In this document: positions 33,543 to 42,801 of the stretch, piece by piece | Layout: every line of letters starts with the position of its first letter | Position numbering within the stretch: position 1 is the first letter of the stretch | From: Ilumatobacteraceae bacterium | GTDB taxonomy: Bacteria > Actinomycetota > Acidimicrobiia > Acidimicrobiales > Ilumatobacteraceae | Assembly (NCBI GenBank): GCA_025463305.1 | Contig: JAOBWK010000070.1 | Span: forward strand, 62,001 to 126,000 | Direction: 5' to 3' | DNA length: 64,000 nucleotides | Made by a program: the position numbers and the translations under genes | The notes under the pieces: model-generated | Databases searched by the model: none | Told to the model about the DNA's origin: nothing | The model's input: the letters and a program-made list of their open reading frames with translations, nothing else

Positions 33543-33878
33543 GTGGCGTACGGCAACAGCCAACTCAACCCGAATCGCCACAGCCCGCCCTTGTCGGCGA
33601 GGGTTGCATCGAGCCGAACGCGCGTTCGATACTGTCGGGATGCGAATGATCGATCGGCGGGCCCACCAATCATCGCCGACTACGAGCCGGGCCGGGCGCT
33701 CAACCCAATCGACTCCGCGGCCGTTGTCGATGCCTGGCACCACCTGATCGCAGAACGGCAACAACTGATCGCAGCGCTGGCCCGAGTCAGGCTGGCGTGG
33801 CCCGATGTGCGAGGCGGACTCGAAGACCTGGCTGCCATTCTCACTCCAACGGTGCGCAAGGCCCGGCAACGGCGATGA
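33543..33878 (+). CDS. Small hypothetical protein, start uncertain
   Basis: The C-terminal part is convincing: NPIDSAAVVDAWHHLIAERQ and LAALARVRLAWPD form two amphipathic helices, and the stop at 33878 overlaps ATG 33875 of the next gene (ATGA). No ATG lies close upstream in frame; GTG 33543 gives 111 residues but has no Shine-Dalgarno. The 270 bp before it (33267-33542) hold no gene I can support. Confidence 0.35.
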   Translation: MAYGNSQLNPNRHSPPLSARVASSRTRVRYCRDANDRSAGPPIIADYEPGRALNPIDSAAVVDAWHHLIAERQQLIAALARVRLAWPDVRGGLEDLAAILTPTVRKARQRR

Positions 33879-34117
33879 CGACGTTCCGTGGCCCTGTTCG
33901 GCCGACTGATCGCGAGCTCGCCGAGATTCGCGCCGACATCGTGCGATCGTCGAACGGGATCAACGCCTCGGTGCGTCGCGAGCACGCCATCGCGATCATC
34001 AACGAGTTGCTCGAACTCCGCCAACTCACCGTCCGCCTCGGACGAGATCTACGAGAGCTCGGGGCGATCGCTCGAGACAACGACGCGCGAGCTGGTCGGC
34101 CAGACCGGAATGACTGA
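33875..34117 (+). CDS. Small coiled-coil protein
   Basis: An 80-residue helical, charged protein (EHAIAIINELLELRQLTVRL, RDLRELGAIARDN). It overlaps the preceding reading frame by 4 bp. No homologue is recognised; small helical proteins of this sort often accompany conjugation modules. Confidence 0.5.
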   Translation: MTTFRGPVRPTDRELAEIRADIVRSSNGINASVRREHAIAIINELLELRQLTVRLGRDLRELGAIARDNDARAGRPDRND

Positions 34118-34172
34118 CAGGCCGAGGCGCACGTATCGCTCAATGCTCGGCGCGGGCAGGCGAAGGGACGGT

Positions 34173-34658
34173 CTACGACCTGGCTGCCCGTCGGCTGATG
34201 CACGGTGCCCAGTCACGTAGCAGGCCGCCCAGAATTGCATTGCGAACGTGCTCGGTGTGATCGTCCGCACTCTGGGCAAGAGGCTCGCCGACGAACATGA
34301 TCTCCATATGGATCGCGGCGTTTGCGACGATCGCGCGTGCGACCGGTGAGGCTTGGATCAGCAAGGCGGGAGCGTGGTGGTCGAGGTCTTCGAGTGCGTC
34401 GTCGAAGTCGACATCGAGGCCAAGCCAACTCTGCTCGTACTCGACGTAAAGCCAGCGGGTGATGGCTGCGGCAAAGATGACCCGCTCCGTCGCATGGCGT
34501 TCGTGATACCAGTCGGCCGCGGCGAGCAGGACCTGCGCGTCACGGGTGAACGCCGATCGCTGCAGGATCTCCGGTGCGACGACAGTGACTTCGTCGGATC
34601 GGGCGTCCCCTCCGTCGGAGAGGTAGGCCATCCAGTATTCGGGGTGTTCGAAACTCAT
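34173..34658 (-). CDS. Hypothetical protein downstream of primase
   Basis: A protein of 161 residues. It begins MSFEHPEYWMAYLSDGG and is acidic in the middle (LGLDVDFDDALEDLDHHAP). ATG 34658 has AAGGAG 8 bp upstream; a GTG at 34679 overlapping the primase stop is an alternative that suggests coupling. No domain recognised. Confidence 0.6.
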   Translation of the reverse strand: MSFEHPEYWMAYLSDGGDARSDEVTVVAPEILQRSAFTRDAQVLLAAADWYHERHATERVIFAAAITRWLYVEYEQSWLGLDVDFDDALEDLDHHAPALLIQASPVARAIVANAAIHMEIMFVGEPLAQSADDHTEHVRNAILGGLLRDWAPCISRRAARS

Positions 34659-34675
34659 CTGCTTCGCTCCTTGGA

Positions 34676-35755
34676 TCACGGTCCGCTGATCGCCAGCGTC
34701 GGGACGGTGGCGAGGTCGGCTGTGGGTGTGGGCCGCAATGAAGGGCCGAGTTCTGGAACCTGTCGGGCGGCGTGCACCCAGCTGTTGAGGTCGGATCCAG
34801 AAGGAAGGGGAAGCTCAACGACCATGATGCCATGACTGGACAGGCTTTCGGTGAGGACTCGAGATGCAGCCCTTCCTGCGGCATCGCCGTCAAACGCGAC
34901 AATCACCGGTCGGGTCCCGATCCGCGGCACGAGAGCCGCGCCGAGAATCGTCGTTGCATTCAACGCACCGAGGACCGCCACGGCGCTGTAGCCGGCACCG
35001 TTGGCGGTGAAGGCGTCAGGGAACCCTTCACAGATGACGATCGGGTACTTCTGTGCTCCAGCGGGTCGCGTCCATCCGTGGCGAGGGTTGTCGCCGAGTC
35101 GGCCGGTGGGGTTGCCGTACTTGGTTCGTTGTCCGCTTGGGTCGATGTACCTCGTCTGCAGATACGCGATCTCACCATCGCCATCGACTGCGGGAAACAC
35201 TGCGCCGGGCCCACCTCTCGGAAGCCCGCTCACCCGACGAAGGCGGCTGCTTCCGGGATCGGCCCCGACTCTGTTCACGCGCAGCACCTCGGGATCGAGG
35301 CCTCGCCGGTTGATCAGGTACTCGAGTACTGGTCGGCCGATCGGCTTCCAGAGAAGTTGCTCGCATGCCTCGACGTAGCGGATCGCATCGGGGTGCAGCG
35401 CAACAGGCTCACGCTGAGGCGGAGGCGCGGTAACAGGTCTCGCGGTCGGCTGGTCGGATTGCAGGCCGACGCGGCGAGCGAGTTCGTCGAACGCCTCTCG
35501 ATTGCCGATGCGTTGTGCGGCGCGAACGGCGTCGATCGCCGTGCCGTGGTGACCGCCAGACCAACACGTCCAACGCTCGATTCCCCGTCGGTCGGTCGTG
35601 ACTGTCACCGAGGGGTGGGCGTCATCGTGCTCGGGTTCTGGGCATCGCCATCGCGCTGTGCGTCCAAGGGCGGTTGGTGCTCCGCAGAGTTCGTCGAGCA
35701 GCAGACGGAGGTCGGTGCGGGCGAGGAGTTCATCGCGGTCGTATCGGCCGCGCAT
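34676..35755 (-). CDS. CHC2 zinc finger/Toprim DNA primase
   Basis: A protein of 359 residues. The N-terminal zinc-binding module is C38-x4-H43 in RWRCPEPEHDDAHPS and C64-x4-H69 in RWTCWSGGHHGTA, a variant of the DnaG CHC2 finger. The Toprim domain follows (IVICEGFPDAFTANG and VIVAFDGDAAGRAA, giving the Glu and DxD metal sites). No helicase domain is present, so it resembles plasmid or ICE primases that copy the transferred strand. ATG 35755 overlaps the upstream stop as TGATG. Confidence 0.85.
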   Translation of the reverse strand: MRGRYDRDELLARTDLRLLLDELCGAPTALGRTARWRCPEPEHDDAHPSVTVTTDRRGIERWTCWSGGHHGTAIDAVRAAQRIGNREAFDELARRVGLQSDQPTARPVTAPPPQREPVALHPDAIRYVEACEQLLWKPIGRPVLEYLINRRGLDPEVLRVNRVGADPGSSRLRRVSGLPRGGPGAVFPAVDGDGEIAYLQTRYIDPSGQRTKYGNPTGRLGDNPRHGWTRPAGAQKYPIVICEGFPDAFTANGAGYSAVAVLGALNATTILGAALVPRIGTRPVIVAFDGDAAGRAASRVLTESLSSHGIMVVELPLPSGSDLNSWVHAARQVPELGPSLRPTPTADLATVPTLAISGP

Positions 35756-37044
35756 CACGCGCTCATCGCCTGATCGGTATCGCAGAATCCTGCCTCGCGT
35801 GGGGACAGCACGTGTTGGACGACGGCGGAGCGCTCGCCGACTCGCCACAACGCTCGACCGCGGACGAGCCGAGGGAGGAGCTGCGCCTCGACGTCGGTGA
35901 GGCCGAGGAGTTCTTGCGCGTCGGCGACTTGGTCTGGTGCCTGTTGGAAGAAGACGCGGGTGCCAGTGTCGCCAAGGAGACCGGCGGCCACCTTGTGGGC
36001 AGCGGTGCCGTCCGCAGTCTGGGCCCGCAGATCCGAGAGGCGGTGGCAGACGAGGATGTTGCAGATCCCCCAGTGCCGGCAGAGCTTGAGGCGCGCCTGC
36101 AGATGGCGGACGGTCCATTCGTTCTCGAGGAGCGCCCATACCTCGTCGTCGACTTGCAGCCCGCGACGACCCGGTGCAAGCGCGGTCATCGCTGACTGGA
36201 GCCACGAAGTGGCGGCCATCATCACCAGCGGCAGCGCCTCACGATCTTGGAAGACGGCCGAGAGGTCGATGACAACTCCAGGTCCCGCCTCCCAATCGAC
36301 CGAGACATTGGTGGGTCCGTCGAACATGCCGCGCAGCGTCCGGTCGAGCAGCTTGCCGAGCGCGAACCGGACCGGCATCACCGCGGCGCGGAGTTCGATG
36401 TCGGTGAGTCGACCGAACTCTGCGTGCGCCAGCAGCTCTGCAGGCGGGTCACCCACGATGCGCGCCAGATCGCCGAGGTCGAACCGTTCGCCGAGGCCTG
36501 CGAGGTGCGCGATCGACCCGGAGACGAGCGACTCCTCGGCGGGTTCGAGACGGCGTTCGAGCACCACAGCAAGCATTCCTGTGACCAGTCGCTGACGGCC
36601 GAGGAGCCCTTTGTCATCGCGGTCGCCTGGCGCAGGGTCGAGCGGGTTCAGTCGATGTTGTCCGCCCGGATAGAGCTTGATCACCGGCATGCCAAGCCGT
36701 TTGCCGAGCGTGCCGTATTCACCCTTCGGGTCGTTGATCGCGATGAACCGGCGCTGCCCATAGACGCCGAGCTCTCGGTACAGGAAGGTCTTCACTGCAG
36801 TGGACTTGCCCTTGCCCGGTCGGCCGGCGACCAGAATGTTCGAGTCGGTGAGCACGCCTCCGTAGAGCTCGAACGGGTCGTAGAACCAGCCGGTCCCTCC
36901 GCCGGTGACGTTGACACCTAGATATGGGCCGCGCGTGGTCGGACCGGGACCGGTGTGCCACGGGTACAGCGTCGACAAGTTCGCTGTGGTGCCACGGTGC
37001 CGTGGCAGCACGAGACCGGGCGCTCGGCGATGGAGCACGCTCAT
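35755..37044 (-). CDS. VirB4/TraC-like type IV secretion ATPase
   Basis: A protein of 429 residues. Walker A is VAGRPGKGKSTAVKT at about residues 73-87, IAINDPKGEYG follows, and Walker B is LQVDDEVWALL, with the C-terminal RVFFQQAPDQVADAQELLGL typical of VirB4-like conjugation ATPases of Gram-positives (short type without the N-terminal domain). It energises channel assembly or substrate transfer. ATG 37044 overlaps the stop of the upstream SCO6880-like gene by ATGA, so the pair may act as one unit. Confidence 0.88.
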   Translation of the reverse strand: MSVLHRRAPGLVLPRHRGTTANLSTLYPWHTGPGPTTRGPYLGVNVTGGGTGWFYDPFELYGGVLTDSNILVAGRPGKGKSTAVKTFLYRELGVYGQRRFIAINDPKGEYGTLGKRLGMPVIKLYPGGQHRLNPLDPAPGDRDDKGLLGRQRLVTGMLAVVLERRLEPAEESLVSGSIAHLAGLGERFDLGDLARIVGDPPAELLAHAEFGRLTDIELRAAVMPVRFALGKLLDRTLRGMFDGPTNVSVDWEAGPGVVIDLSAVFQDREALPLVMMAATSWLQSAMTALAPGRRGLQVDDEVWALLENEWTVRHLQARLKLCRHWGICNILVCHRLSDLRAQTADGTAAHKVAAGLLGDTGTRVFFQQAPDQVADAQELLGLTDVEAQLLPRLVRGRALWRVGERSAVVQHVLSPREAGFCDTDQAMSA

Positions 37045-38549
37045 CGGTTCTTCCTTTCGGCAAGCGTCCGACCGAGCGGAAGTCCGGCGACCCACCCGCT
37101 GGCATGGCGACCTTCGAGCGGGCGGAGTTGGACGCCGGCATGTGCGGCCGACTGCTCGAAGTCGGCGGCAGCGTCATCAAGTTCATCGAGGCTGCGCGCT
37201 GCGACCGACACGAGCCCGCAGTAGGCGAGATCGCCATAGCCGGCGACCAATTCGTGCTCTCGTCGCTCCACCTCGTCGCGTAGCCGACGTTCACCCGCAC
37301 GGATCCGAAAGCCTCGCTTCGACTTTGCGGCTTCGGCCGACTCCAACGCGACCGATGCCTCATCCACCGAGCGCGCCGCCTGTGACGGGGAGATGGGTTC
37401 GAACACGACCGTGACCGTGCGGGTGCAATCGCCGCCAAGCAACAGTAGGTCCATCCATGCCGCCGGCACTTCCAGGCGCGGCCACCCCTCGACCCACCAA
37501 GTCCGGTGGATCGCGCGATCGACCCGCACGTGATCCCACTTCTCGTCCACGGCCATCGGCATCAGATCGCCGGTCGTCACGCCAAGCCCGGCAGCGAGAG
37601 ATGTCGATAGTGACCTCGCCTGAGATTCGGCGAACGGGCCGGATCGGGATCGCACTGCGACCGTGAGATCCGCCGGTGACAGTGGCGGCTCGACCTGAAG
37701 GCCGGCTCCCTCGAGCCGAGCCGTGAACAGACGAAGTTCCTCAGTCAGCAACTGGAGGCCGCCAGCCAATGCGTCGACAGGTCGGGTGCGCCTCGTCGGC
37801 ATTGCTGCGAGGTCGATCGACAGCGAAACCAGTGTGTCGTGCGTGACCGAACGAGGAGCGGCGTGAGTCACAAGTTCGACGTAGTCAGCGGCCGCGTCGG
37901 CAAGCCCACCTGCTTGCGAGTGCTCAGCCCTCGAACTCGTCGTCAAGACCGACGTCGAAGTCGACCATTCCTGCCACACGATCCTGCACACGGTCAGTCG
38001 CTCCCGGCAGAACCCGGCCAGTGCATCACCCCACAGCGCGACGCGTCCGTCCTGCGCTTGCGCCGAGGTCAGCGAGAACTGTCCGTCGCCGTTGACCCGC
38101 AGCACTCCGGTCAACAAACCTGCCGACACGTCGTGGATGACACCGACTCCCGCCAGCCGTCCAGGTGCGGTGATCCACGAGGCATCGACGTCGAGCAAAC
38201 GGAGGCCAATCATCGCGGGCGGCAGTACCTCTCTGCCCCGCGCGGTTGGGGTCAGCATCGGCACCGAGCGGAACCAGCGGTGCTGTCGACGGCGCGACAG
38301 CCAGGCGAACTTGAGCGGGATGATCTCGTGCAGCGCCCAGCCGCCAACGCGCTTGAAGCCGACCACCGACCCGACGAGGGCAGGCAGCAACGCCCAAGGG
38401 AACCATCGCATGAGGATTCCGACGAACGACAGCCCGCAACCCGTACCCAGCACAACGATCTGCGAAGTCGGCATCGTCCCGAACAGCCCCGCCTTGACCA
38501 AGGGCGAGAACCGGTAGCGGCGAGCCTGACCGATCGTGTCGTCGCTCAT
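37041..38549 (-). CDS. SCO6880-family conjugation membrane protein
   Basis: A protein of 502 residues. Two hydrophobic segments near the N-terminus (SQIVVLGTGCGLSFVGILM and ALLPALVGSVVGFK) follow YRFSPLVKAGLFG, and the remainder is a large soluble region. This is the layout of the SCO6880 family, which corresponds to the PrgI/VirB3-plus-VirB4 N-terminal part in actinobacterial type IV systems and precedes the ATPase gene, as here. ATG 38549 overlaps the upstream stop. A reading to 39065 is a shadow. Confidence 0.82.
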   Translation of the reverse strand: MSDDTIGQARRYRFSPLVKAGLFGTMPTSQIVVLGTGCGLSFVGILMRWFPWALLPALVGSVVGFKRVGGWALHEIIPLKFAWLSRRRQHRWFRSVPMLTPTARGREVLPPAMIGLRLLDVDASWITAPGRLAGVGVIHDVSAGLLTGVLRVNGDGQFSLTSAQAQDGRVALWGDALAGFCRERLTVCRIVWQEWSTSTSVLTTSSRAEHSQAGGLADAAADYVELVTHAAPRSVTHDTLVSLSIDLAAMPTRRTRPVDALAGGLQLLTEELRLFTARLEGAGLQVEPPLSPADLTVAVRSRSGPFAESQARSLSTSLAAGLGVTTGDLMPMAVDEKWDHVRVDRAIHRTWWVEGWPRLEVPAAWMDLLLLGGDCTRTVTVVFEPISPSQAARSVDEASVALESAEAAKSKRGFRIRAGERRLRDEVERREHELVAGYGDLAYCGLVSVAARSLDELDDAAADFEQSAAHAGVQLRPLEGRHASGWVAGLPLGRTLAERKNR

Positions 38550-39631
38550 TGCCCGCCCCCGACGTTTCGCGTCGCAGGGTCCGAGCCTTGACGGGTGGCC
38601 GATGCAGCGCCGCCGCCTTTGCCGGTCCCGGCCAGACGGGACTGCATGCCGTTGAGGTAGTAGCTGTACTGCAAGCCCATTTGCGCTGCCCGTGCGGGCG
38701 CTGAGTGAACGCCCTGCGCGATCGCGGCCGCCTCGACGATCGGCACGAGCTTGATCACGAGGAACGGCATGAATGCTGCCAGTCCGAACGTGATGATCCC
38801 GACCACGAGCGTCCCGAACTCGGCCAGTCCGTTGCCGACCGTCGACTCGCCCGGATTGCCGGTCGCGCCGACGCCACCCAGCGCACCGAGTCCAACAGCG
38901 AGCGCCATCTCTATCGCGAGCTTGGAGAAGATGAGCGCGGCGAGCATTTCCAACACCCTCTTGCGGACCGACGCAAGCGCGGGCCAGACGCTCGTCGCCC
39001 ACGCGATCGGGGCCATCGCCACGACGAGGTAGATGAGTGCCTCGCGGACGAACAGCACCATCCACAGCATCAGCATTCCGAGCATGCCGATCAACAGCAG
39101 CAGCGGCGACAGGAACGAACCAGGCGTCAGCTTCGACGCTGTCAGCAACAGCCCGTCAACAGCGTTGACAGCCTTCGGCCGCGTCAACTGCCAGATCCCA
39201 TCCGACATCGCGTTGACCAGATCGATGCCGACCTGAGCGAAACCGACCGTGAACAAGATCCCAAACACGGCAGCCGGCGTGTCGAACACCATCCGCTTGA
39301 CGAGCTCCATCGGTCGCCCGGCGACGATCCCCTGGATCAGCGCACAGAACACGAAGATCAACAGCAGACCGGTCGCGACCGCGACAGCCGTGAGGTAGGG
39401 AGCGCCGGCCGAATTGGAGAACCACTCCGACGTCAGCTTCGGCGATGTCGTCTGATCCATGATGTCCCACACGAAGGAGACCAGCTGAACGAAACCCTTC
39501 GCCAGCCAGTCGTTGATGCCCCCGATCACCGTGTCCCACGCCCAACCAGCGGCCGCCTCGAACGGCAGCGAGATCAGATCGACGATCGGGTCCCACGGCC
39601 ACCCGATCGCCGGCATCGCTGGGGCGCTCAC
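38546..39631 (-). CDS. VirB6/TrbL-like polytopic conjugation protein
   Basis: A 361-residue protein with about six to eight membrane segments: for example LTAVAVATGLLLIFVFCALI, FLSPLLLLIGMLGMLMLWMV and FLVIKLVPIVEAAAIAQGVH. The soluble C-terminus is Gly/Ala-rich. Topology and operon position fit the VirB6/TrbL channel component. GTG 39631 overlaps the lipoprotein stop (GTGA). Confidence 0.8.
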   Translation of the reverse strand: MSAPAMPAIGWPWDPIVDLISLPFEAAAGWAWDTVIGGINDWLAKGFVQLVSFVWDIMDQTTSPKLTSEWFSNSAGAPYLTAVAVATGLLLIFVFCALIQGIVAGRPMELVKRMVFDTPAAVFGILFTVGFAQVGIDLVNAMSDGIWQLTRPKAVNAVDGLLLTASKLTPGSFLSPLLLLIGMLGMLMLWMVLFVREALIYLVVAMAPIAWATSVWPALASVRKRVLEMLAALIFSKLAIEMALAVGLGALGGVGATGNPGESTVGNGLAEFGTLVVGIITFGLAAFMPFLVIKLVPIVEAAAIAQGVHSAPARAAQMGLQYSYYLNGMQSRLAGTGKGGGAASATRQGSDPATRNVGGGQ

Positions 39632-40275
39632 AACCCCACGCCTTCCACAACGGCGGGCCACGACGCGACGACCTGGAACTGCTTCCAACTGGCCTGCATC
39701 GCCAGCTCATTGGCGGACGGAGTTGGGCCCTCATCGGCGGTCGCCGAGTCCACGAACCAGCGGCCGCTCTCCAGCTCGAGTTGAACATGAACTGTGCGCC
39801 ACACCTGCTGCGGCGAGCCAGTCGTCGGCGAGCCGAGAATCGAGACGGTCCACACGTCGACCGCTGCCGACGTCACTGTCCCGCTGACCACAGTCGCCGT
39901 GATCGGAGCCTCCACCCACACCAGTCGCTCCACCGGCACGTTCAACGTCGTAGCCAGTTGTTCAGCAGCGGACTCGAACGAAGTCAGCTGTCCCTCGAGC
40001 GCGGCAGCGGTCACCAGCTTGCGAAAGATCTCGCGACGCCCCACCGGCGAGTGTGCCATCAGCTCGTCGGTCGAGGCCACATACGCCACTGCCGCTTGGA
40101 CTGAACCGCCGGAAGTCGACGCCGTTGGGTTCGACTCCGCGGACTGAGTCGGCACGATCGTCAAGGCCGGCGCGCTTGTTGGTGAGGCCTGCTGAGGCGA
40201 CGAATTGTCAGTCGAACACCCCACCAGGCCGAAGGCAAGGACGACGGCCATCGCGGCAGCGCTGAGCTTCGTCAT
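39628..40275 (-). CDS. Conjugation-associated lipoprotein
   Basis: A protein of 215 residues. The signal sequence ends in a lipobox (AFGLVGCS, Cys20), followed by a Ser/Thr/Pro-rich linker and a folded domain from about residue 55 (QAAVAYVASTDELMAHSPVG). Small extracytoplasmic domains of this kind in actinobacterial conjugation operons take the place of VirB8-like NTF2 folds; that assignment is tentative. It begins 3 bp after the VirB2-like stop. Confidence 0.72.
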   Translation of the reverse strand: MTKLSAAAMAVVLAFGLVGCSTDNSSPQQASPTSAPALTIVPTQSAESNPTASTSGGSVQAAVAYVASTDELMAHSPVGRREIFRKLVTAAALEGQLTSFESAAEQLATTLNVPVERLVWVEAPITATVVSGTVTSAAVDVWTVSILGSPTTGSPQQVWRTVHVQLELESGRWFVDSATADEGPTPSANELAMQASWKQFQVVASWPAVVEGVGL

Positions 40276-40278
40276 CGC

Positions 40279-40665
40279 TCAGCCCCCCGCTCGGCCGACA
40301 GCGAACAGCGTGTTCACGAGCACCACGGCGAGACCCGACAGCAGGGCACCGATTGCACCGCCAGCGACGTAGTGCCGACCGTCCTCCGCACGCGGGCTAT
40401 TGCCCAGCTTCGCTCCCCCACGCCACATCGCCGCGCCGTACAACACCGCACCGAGCGATGCCATCAGCGACACCCACATCAACCAGTTCACCAACTGCGA
40501 GACCAGATGGGCACCCGGCATCCCGGTCGAATCAGGCGAGCCGTCGACCGGACCCGCAGATGCCCACGACGGTGAGATTGCGACCAATGCCACGCTCACC
40601 ACGACCAAGCTGACGACCCGCCGACTGAGCTGGTGACGGCCCACAGAGCACGATGTGTCCTTCAT
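40279..40665 (-). CDS. VirB2/TrbC-like small membrane protein
   Basis: A protein of 128 residues with a signal peptide (VVSLVVVSVALVAISPSWASA) and two further membrane segments (LMWVSLMASLGAVLYGAAMW and AIGALLSGLAVVLVNTLFAV) separated by a short basic loop. This is the pilin/VirB2 pattern of actinobacterial conjugation systems. ATG 40665 has a strong GGAGGTG Shine-Dalgarno. It heads the T4SS operon and is preceded by copy B1 of the 32-bp element. Confidence 0.78.
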   Translation of the reverse strand: MKDTSCSVGRHQLSRRVVSLVVVSVALVAISPSWASAGPVDGSPDSTGMPGAHLVSQLVNWLMWVSLMASLGAVLYGAAMWRGGAKLGNSPRAEDGRHYVAGGAIGALLSGLAVVLVNTLFAVGRAGG

Positions 40666-40711
40666 TGCTGCACCTCCTGCTATTGCCGGCCGCACTCTGG
40701 GGCCGTCACCA

Positions 40712-40743
40712 ACACATGCCTCTGAAATCGCGGTTTCGTGACG
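40712..40743 (-). promoter_or_regulatory. 32-bp conserved element, copy B1
   Basis: ACACATGCCT, 12 bp, TTTCGTGACG on the + strand; it faces left, 47 bp before the VirB2-like start. Read leftwards it ends in a three-codon frame ATG TGT TGG TGA. It is head-to-head with copy B2, with only 5 bp between. Confidence 0.8.
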
Positions 40744-40748
40744 GCCGT

Positions 40749-40780
40749 CGTCACGAAACCCGGATTCCGCAGGCATGAGT
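40749..40780 (+). promoter_or_regulatory. 32-bp conserved element, copy B2
   Basis: CGTCACGAAA, 12 bp, AGGCATGAGT on the + strand, the reverse of B1. It ends 4 bp before the GTG start of the VirB1-like gene. Its last bases give ATG AGT TGA, whose stop is one base from that start. Confidence 0.8.
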
Positions 40781-40784
40781 TGAT

Positions 40785-41777
40785 GTGACTGTCAAAGCGC
40801 CCCTCATCGCCGTCCTTCTCCTCGCCGGCGCACTCCTCGGCATCCCCGTAGTCATCGGCGGAAGCGGCGGACCCAGCGCGGCGGGTTGCGCAGAGCTCGC
40901 TGCCATCCTCGACACGATCCGAACCATCGAGTCCGGAAGCGACTACACGATCGCCAAGAACACGGGCGGAGCTTCAGGCGCGTACCAATACATCGACAGC
41001 ACTTGGAACGACTACGAGGGCTTCGAGTCTGCATATCTCGCGCCGCCCGAGGTCCAGGACGCCCGAGCTGCCACGGATGTCCAAGCCGTCCTCGCGACGT
41101 ACGGCGACGTCGCCCTCGTCCCGATCATCTGGTACTGGCCGAGGGCCGCCACCGATCCCAGCCAACTCGACGTCATCCCGTACCCGTCAGCCGGCAACCG
41201 ACTGACGGTGCGCGAATACCAACAGCATTGGCTTGCGGTCTACGCGACCAAGAGCGCTGCGGTCGACGCCGCATCGAGCTGCGCCGGCACGACACCGTCC
41301 GAGGATGGCTACGCGCTCTCGATCGATCGCGCCCTCATCACAGCGCGCCCGAAGATGCTCGACGAACCGCACCACGACTACCCCGCCGTCGACCTCCTGG
41401 TTCCGGTCGGGTCGCCTGTCTATGCAGGGCGCGGCGGGACCATCACCCGCATCGTCAACTGGCCATACAACTGCTGGGAACTCGGCCGCTGTGACCGGAC
41501 CTGCGGAGTCGGCGTCTCCATCGACGGCGACGACGGCGCGCACTACATCTACTGCCACGGCAGCCGCCTCAACGGGGTGATAGTCGGGGCCACCGTCGCA
41601 ACCGGCCAGCTGCTCATGTGGTCGGGCAACACTGGCCGATCCGGAGCACCGCATCTCCACTTCGAGATTCGCATCGACGGTACGCAGCGATGTCCACAAA
41701 GGTTCCTACGTGACATCTACGAAACGGGTCACGCTCCACCACCACGCTCTCTCGCCAGCACGGGTTGTACCTTCTGA
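40785..41777 (+). CDS. VirB1-like peptidoglycan hydrolase: transglycosylase plus M23 peptidase domains
   Basis: A protein of 330 residues. An N-terminal hydrophobic anchor (LIAVLLLAGALLGIPVVIGG) is followed by a lysozyme-like/transglycosylase-type domain (IRTIESGSDYTIAKNTGGASGAYQ with catalytic Glu in TIESG; ends IRTIESGSDY and SGAYQ), then an M23 LytM domain with HHDYPAVDLLVPVGSPVYAG (His, Asp) and HLHFEIRIDG. Such two-domain hydrolases open the wall for conjugation channels in Gram-positive-type systems. Several Cys in the M23 part may form disulfides. It is transcribed away from the T4SS operon. Confidence 0.87.
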   Translation: MTVKAPLIAVLLLAGALLGIPVVIGGSGGPSAAGCAELAAILDTIRTIESGSDYTIAKNTGGASGAYQYIDSTWNDYEGFESAYLAPPEVQDARAATDVQAVLATYGDVALVPIIWYWPRAATDPSQLDVIPYPSAGNRLTVREYQQHWLAVYATKSAAVDAASSCAGTTPSEDGYALSIDRALITARPKMLDEPHHDYPAVDLLVPVGSPVYAGRGGTITRIVNWPYNCWELGRCDRTCGVGVSIDGDDGAHYIYCHGSRLNGVIVGATVATGQLLMWSGNTGRSGAPHLHFEIRIDGTQRCPQRFLRDIYETGHAPPPRSLASTGCTF

Positions 41778-41800
41778 CCAGGGTCGTGGCGACCGCGACT

Positions 41801-42664
41801 TCACAGCGAGACAGAACTCAAACTGGGTGCTCCGAGTTCCCGTTTGCAACGGGCCACGACAATTGAGGGCGCGAAGTGTGCACGATGCCTCAGAACTGAC
41901 AGCTCGGTGTGTGGGAACTGCTCGCCGACGATGATGGCTTGCAAAGCGGAGCCGAACGGAGCCCTGACGGGTTCGTCGGCCTTGTCAACCGGGAGATCCC
42001 ACAGCACGACCACCTGTCGATACTCACTCTCGGACTCCCAATCGCGATTTTTCGTGAAGTACAGCTCCATCAACCAGCGGCGGTCCGTCTGCAGGTCCGC
42101 GATGGCAGTTTCCAGACCGTTGCGCTCGATCTCGTCTAGCCACAGGTCGTAGCGCATCGGGCGATCTACGTACCGAATGTTGCCGAAGGTCCACATGTCA
42201 CCATTGCCATGCCGGGTGCCCTGATCGACCGCCAGATTCAAGTCGGCCTTGTCAAACACAACGCAAGCGCCTCGATGGTGATCTGCGTACTGCTCCCACA
42301 TCCTCGAACGCGCCCAACCACGATGGAACAGACCGTCGTCTTCGTCCGAAGGTGTCCGATCGACTGTGTGACAGCCGAGCCGGGCACCGCCCCGAAGCAA
42401 GCGGTCAGCTTCACGGCGTTCGTGCTCAAATCCTGTCTGCGAAGTCCCGGCGAGCTCGTTCTCGAACACGTTCGGTATCCACTCCTGCTTCTCTCGCGGG
42501 TCGTTCGTATAACGGTACGGCGATAGCCAGAATTCGCCACCGTCGAGCATCAGTGCCAGCTTCTCGGCGGTCGTGTAGTGGAACAGCAAGTCGTCGAACG
42601 GATCCGACGGGATCGCGACGTCAAGATCGCAAAGTTCGCGCACCAGCAATACTCGCACCGTCAC
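41801..42664 (-). CDS. DUF2971 family protein
   Basis: A protein of 287 residues. LLFHYTTAEKLALMLDGGEFWLSPYRYTNDPRE (ends LLFHYTTAEKL and YRYTNDPRE) is the DUF2971 hallmark, with MWEQYADHHRGACVVFDK and ESEYRQVVVLWD later. The molecular function is unknown; the family is common in defence islands. It starts at GTG 42664 or a nearby codon. It is divergent from the two-gene unit at 42802 with 137 bp between, forming a cargo block between the VirB1-like and Tad genes. Confidence 0.75.
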   Translation of the reverse strand: MTVRVLLVRELCDLDVAIPSDPFDDLLFHYTTAEKLALMLDGGEFWLSPYRYTNDPREKQEWIPNVFENELAGTSQTGFEHERREADRLLRGGARLGCHTVDRTPSDEDDGLFHRGWARSRMWEQYADHHRGACVVFDKADLNLAVDQGTRHGNGDMWTFGNIRYVDRPMRYDLWLDEIERNGLETAIADLQTDRRWLMELYFTKNRDWESESEYRQVVVLWDLPVDKADEPVRAPFGSALQAIIVGEQFPHTELSVLRHRAHFAPSIVVARCKRELGAPSLSSVSL

Positions 42665-42801
42665 GCGACGCCTGCGTACACGGCGGCGTCGTCTCGACGC
42701 TCCATCAGGCCGCAGACTCTATGGGGCGTCGAACGAGGGGCGTGGACGTCCGCAGATGTATGCGACAATCAAGATGCCCGCATCGATGGGGCGACTCCGC
42801 G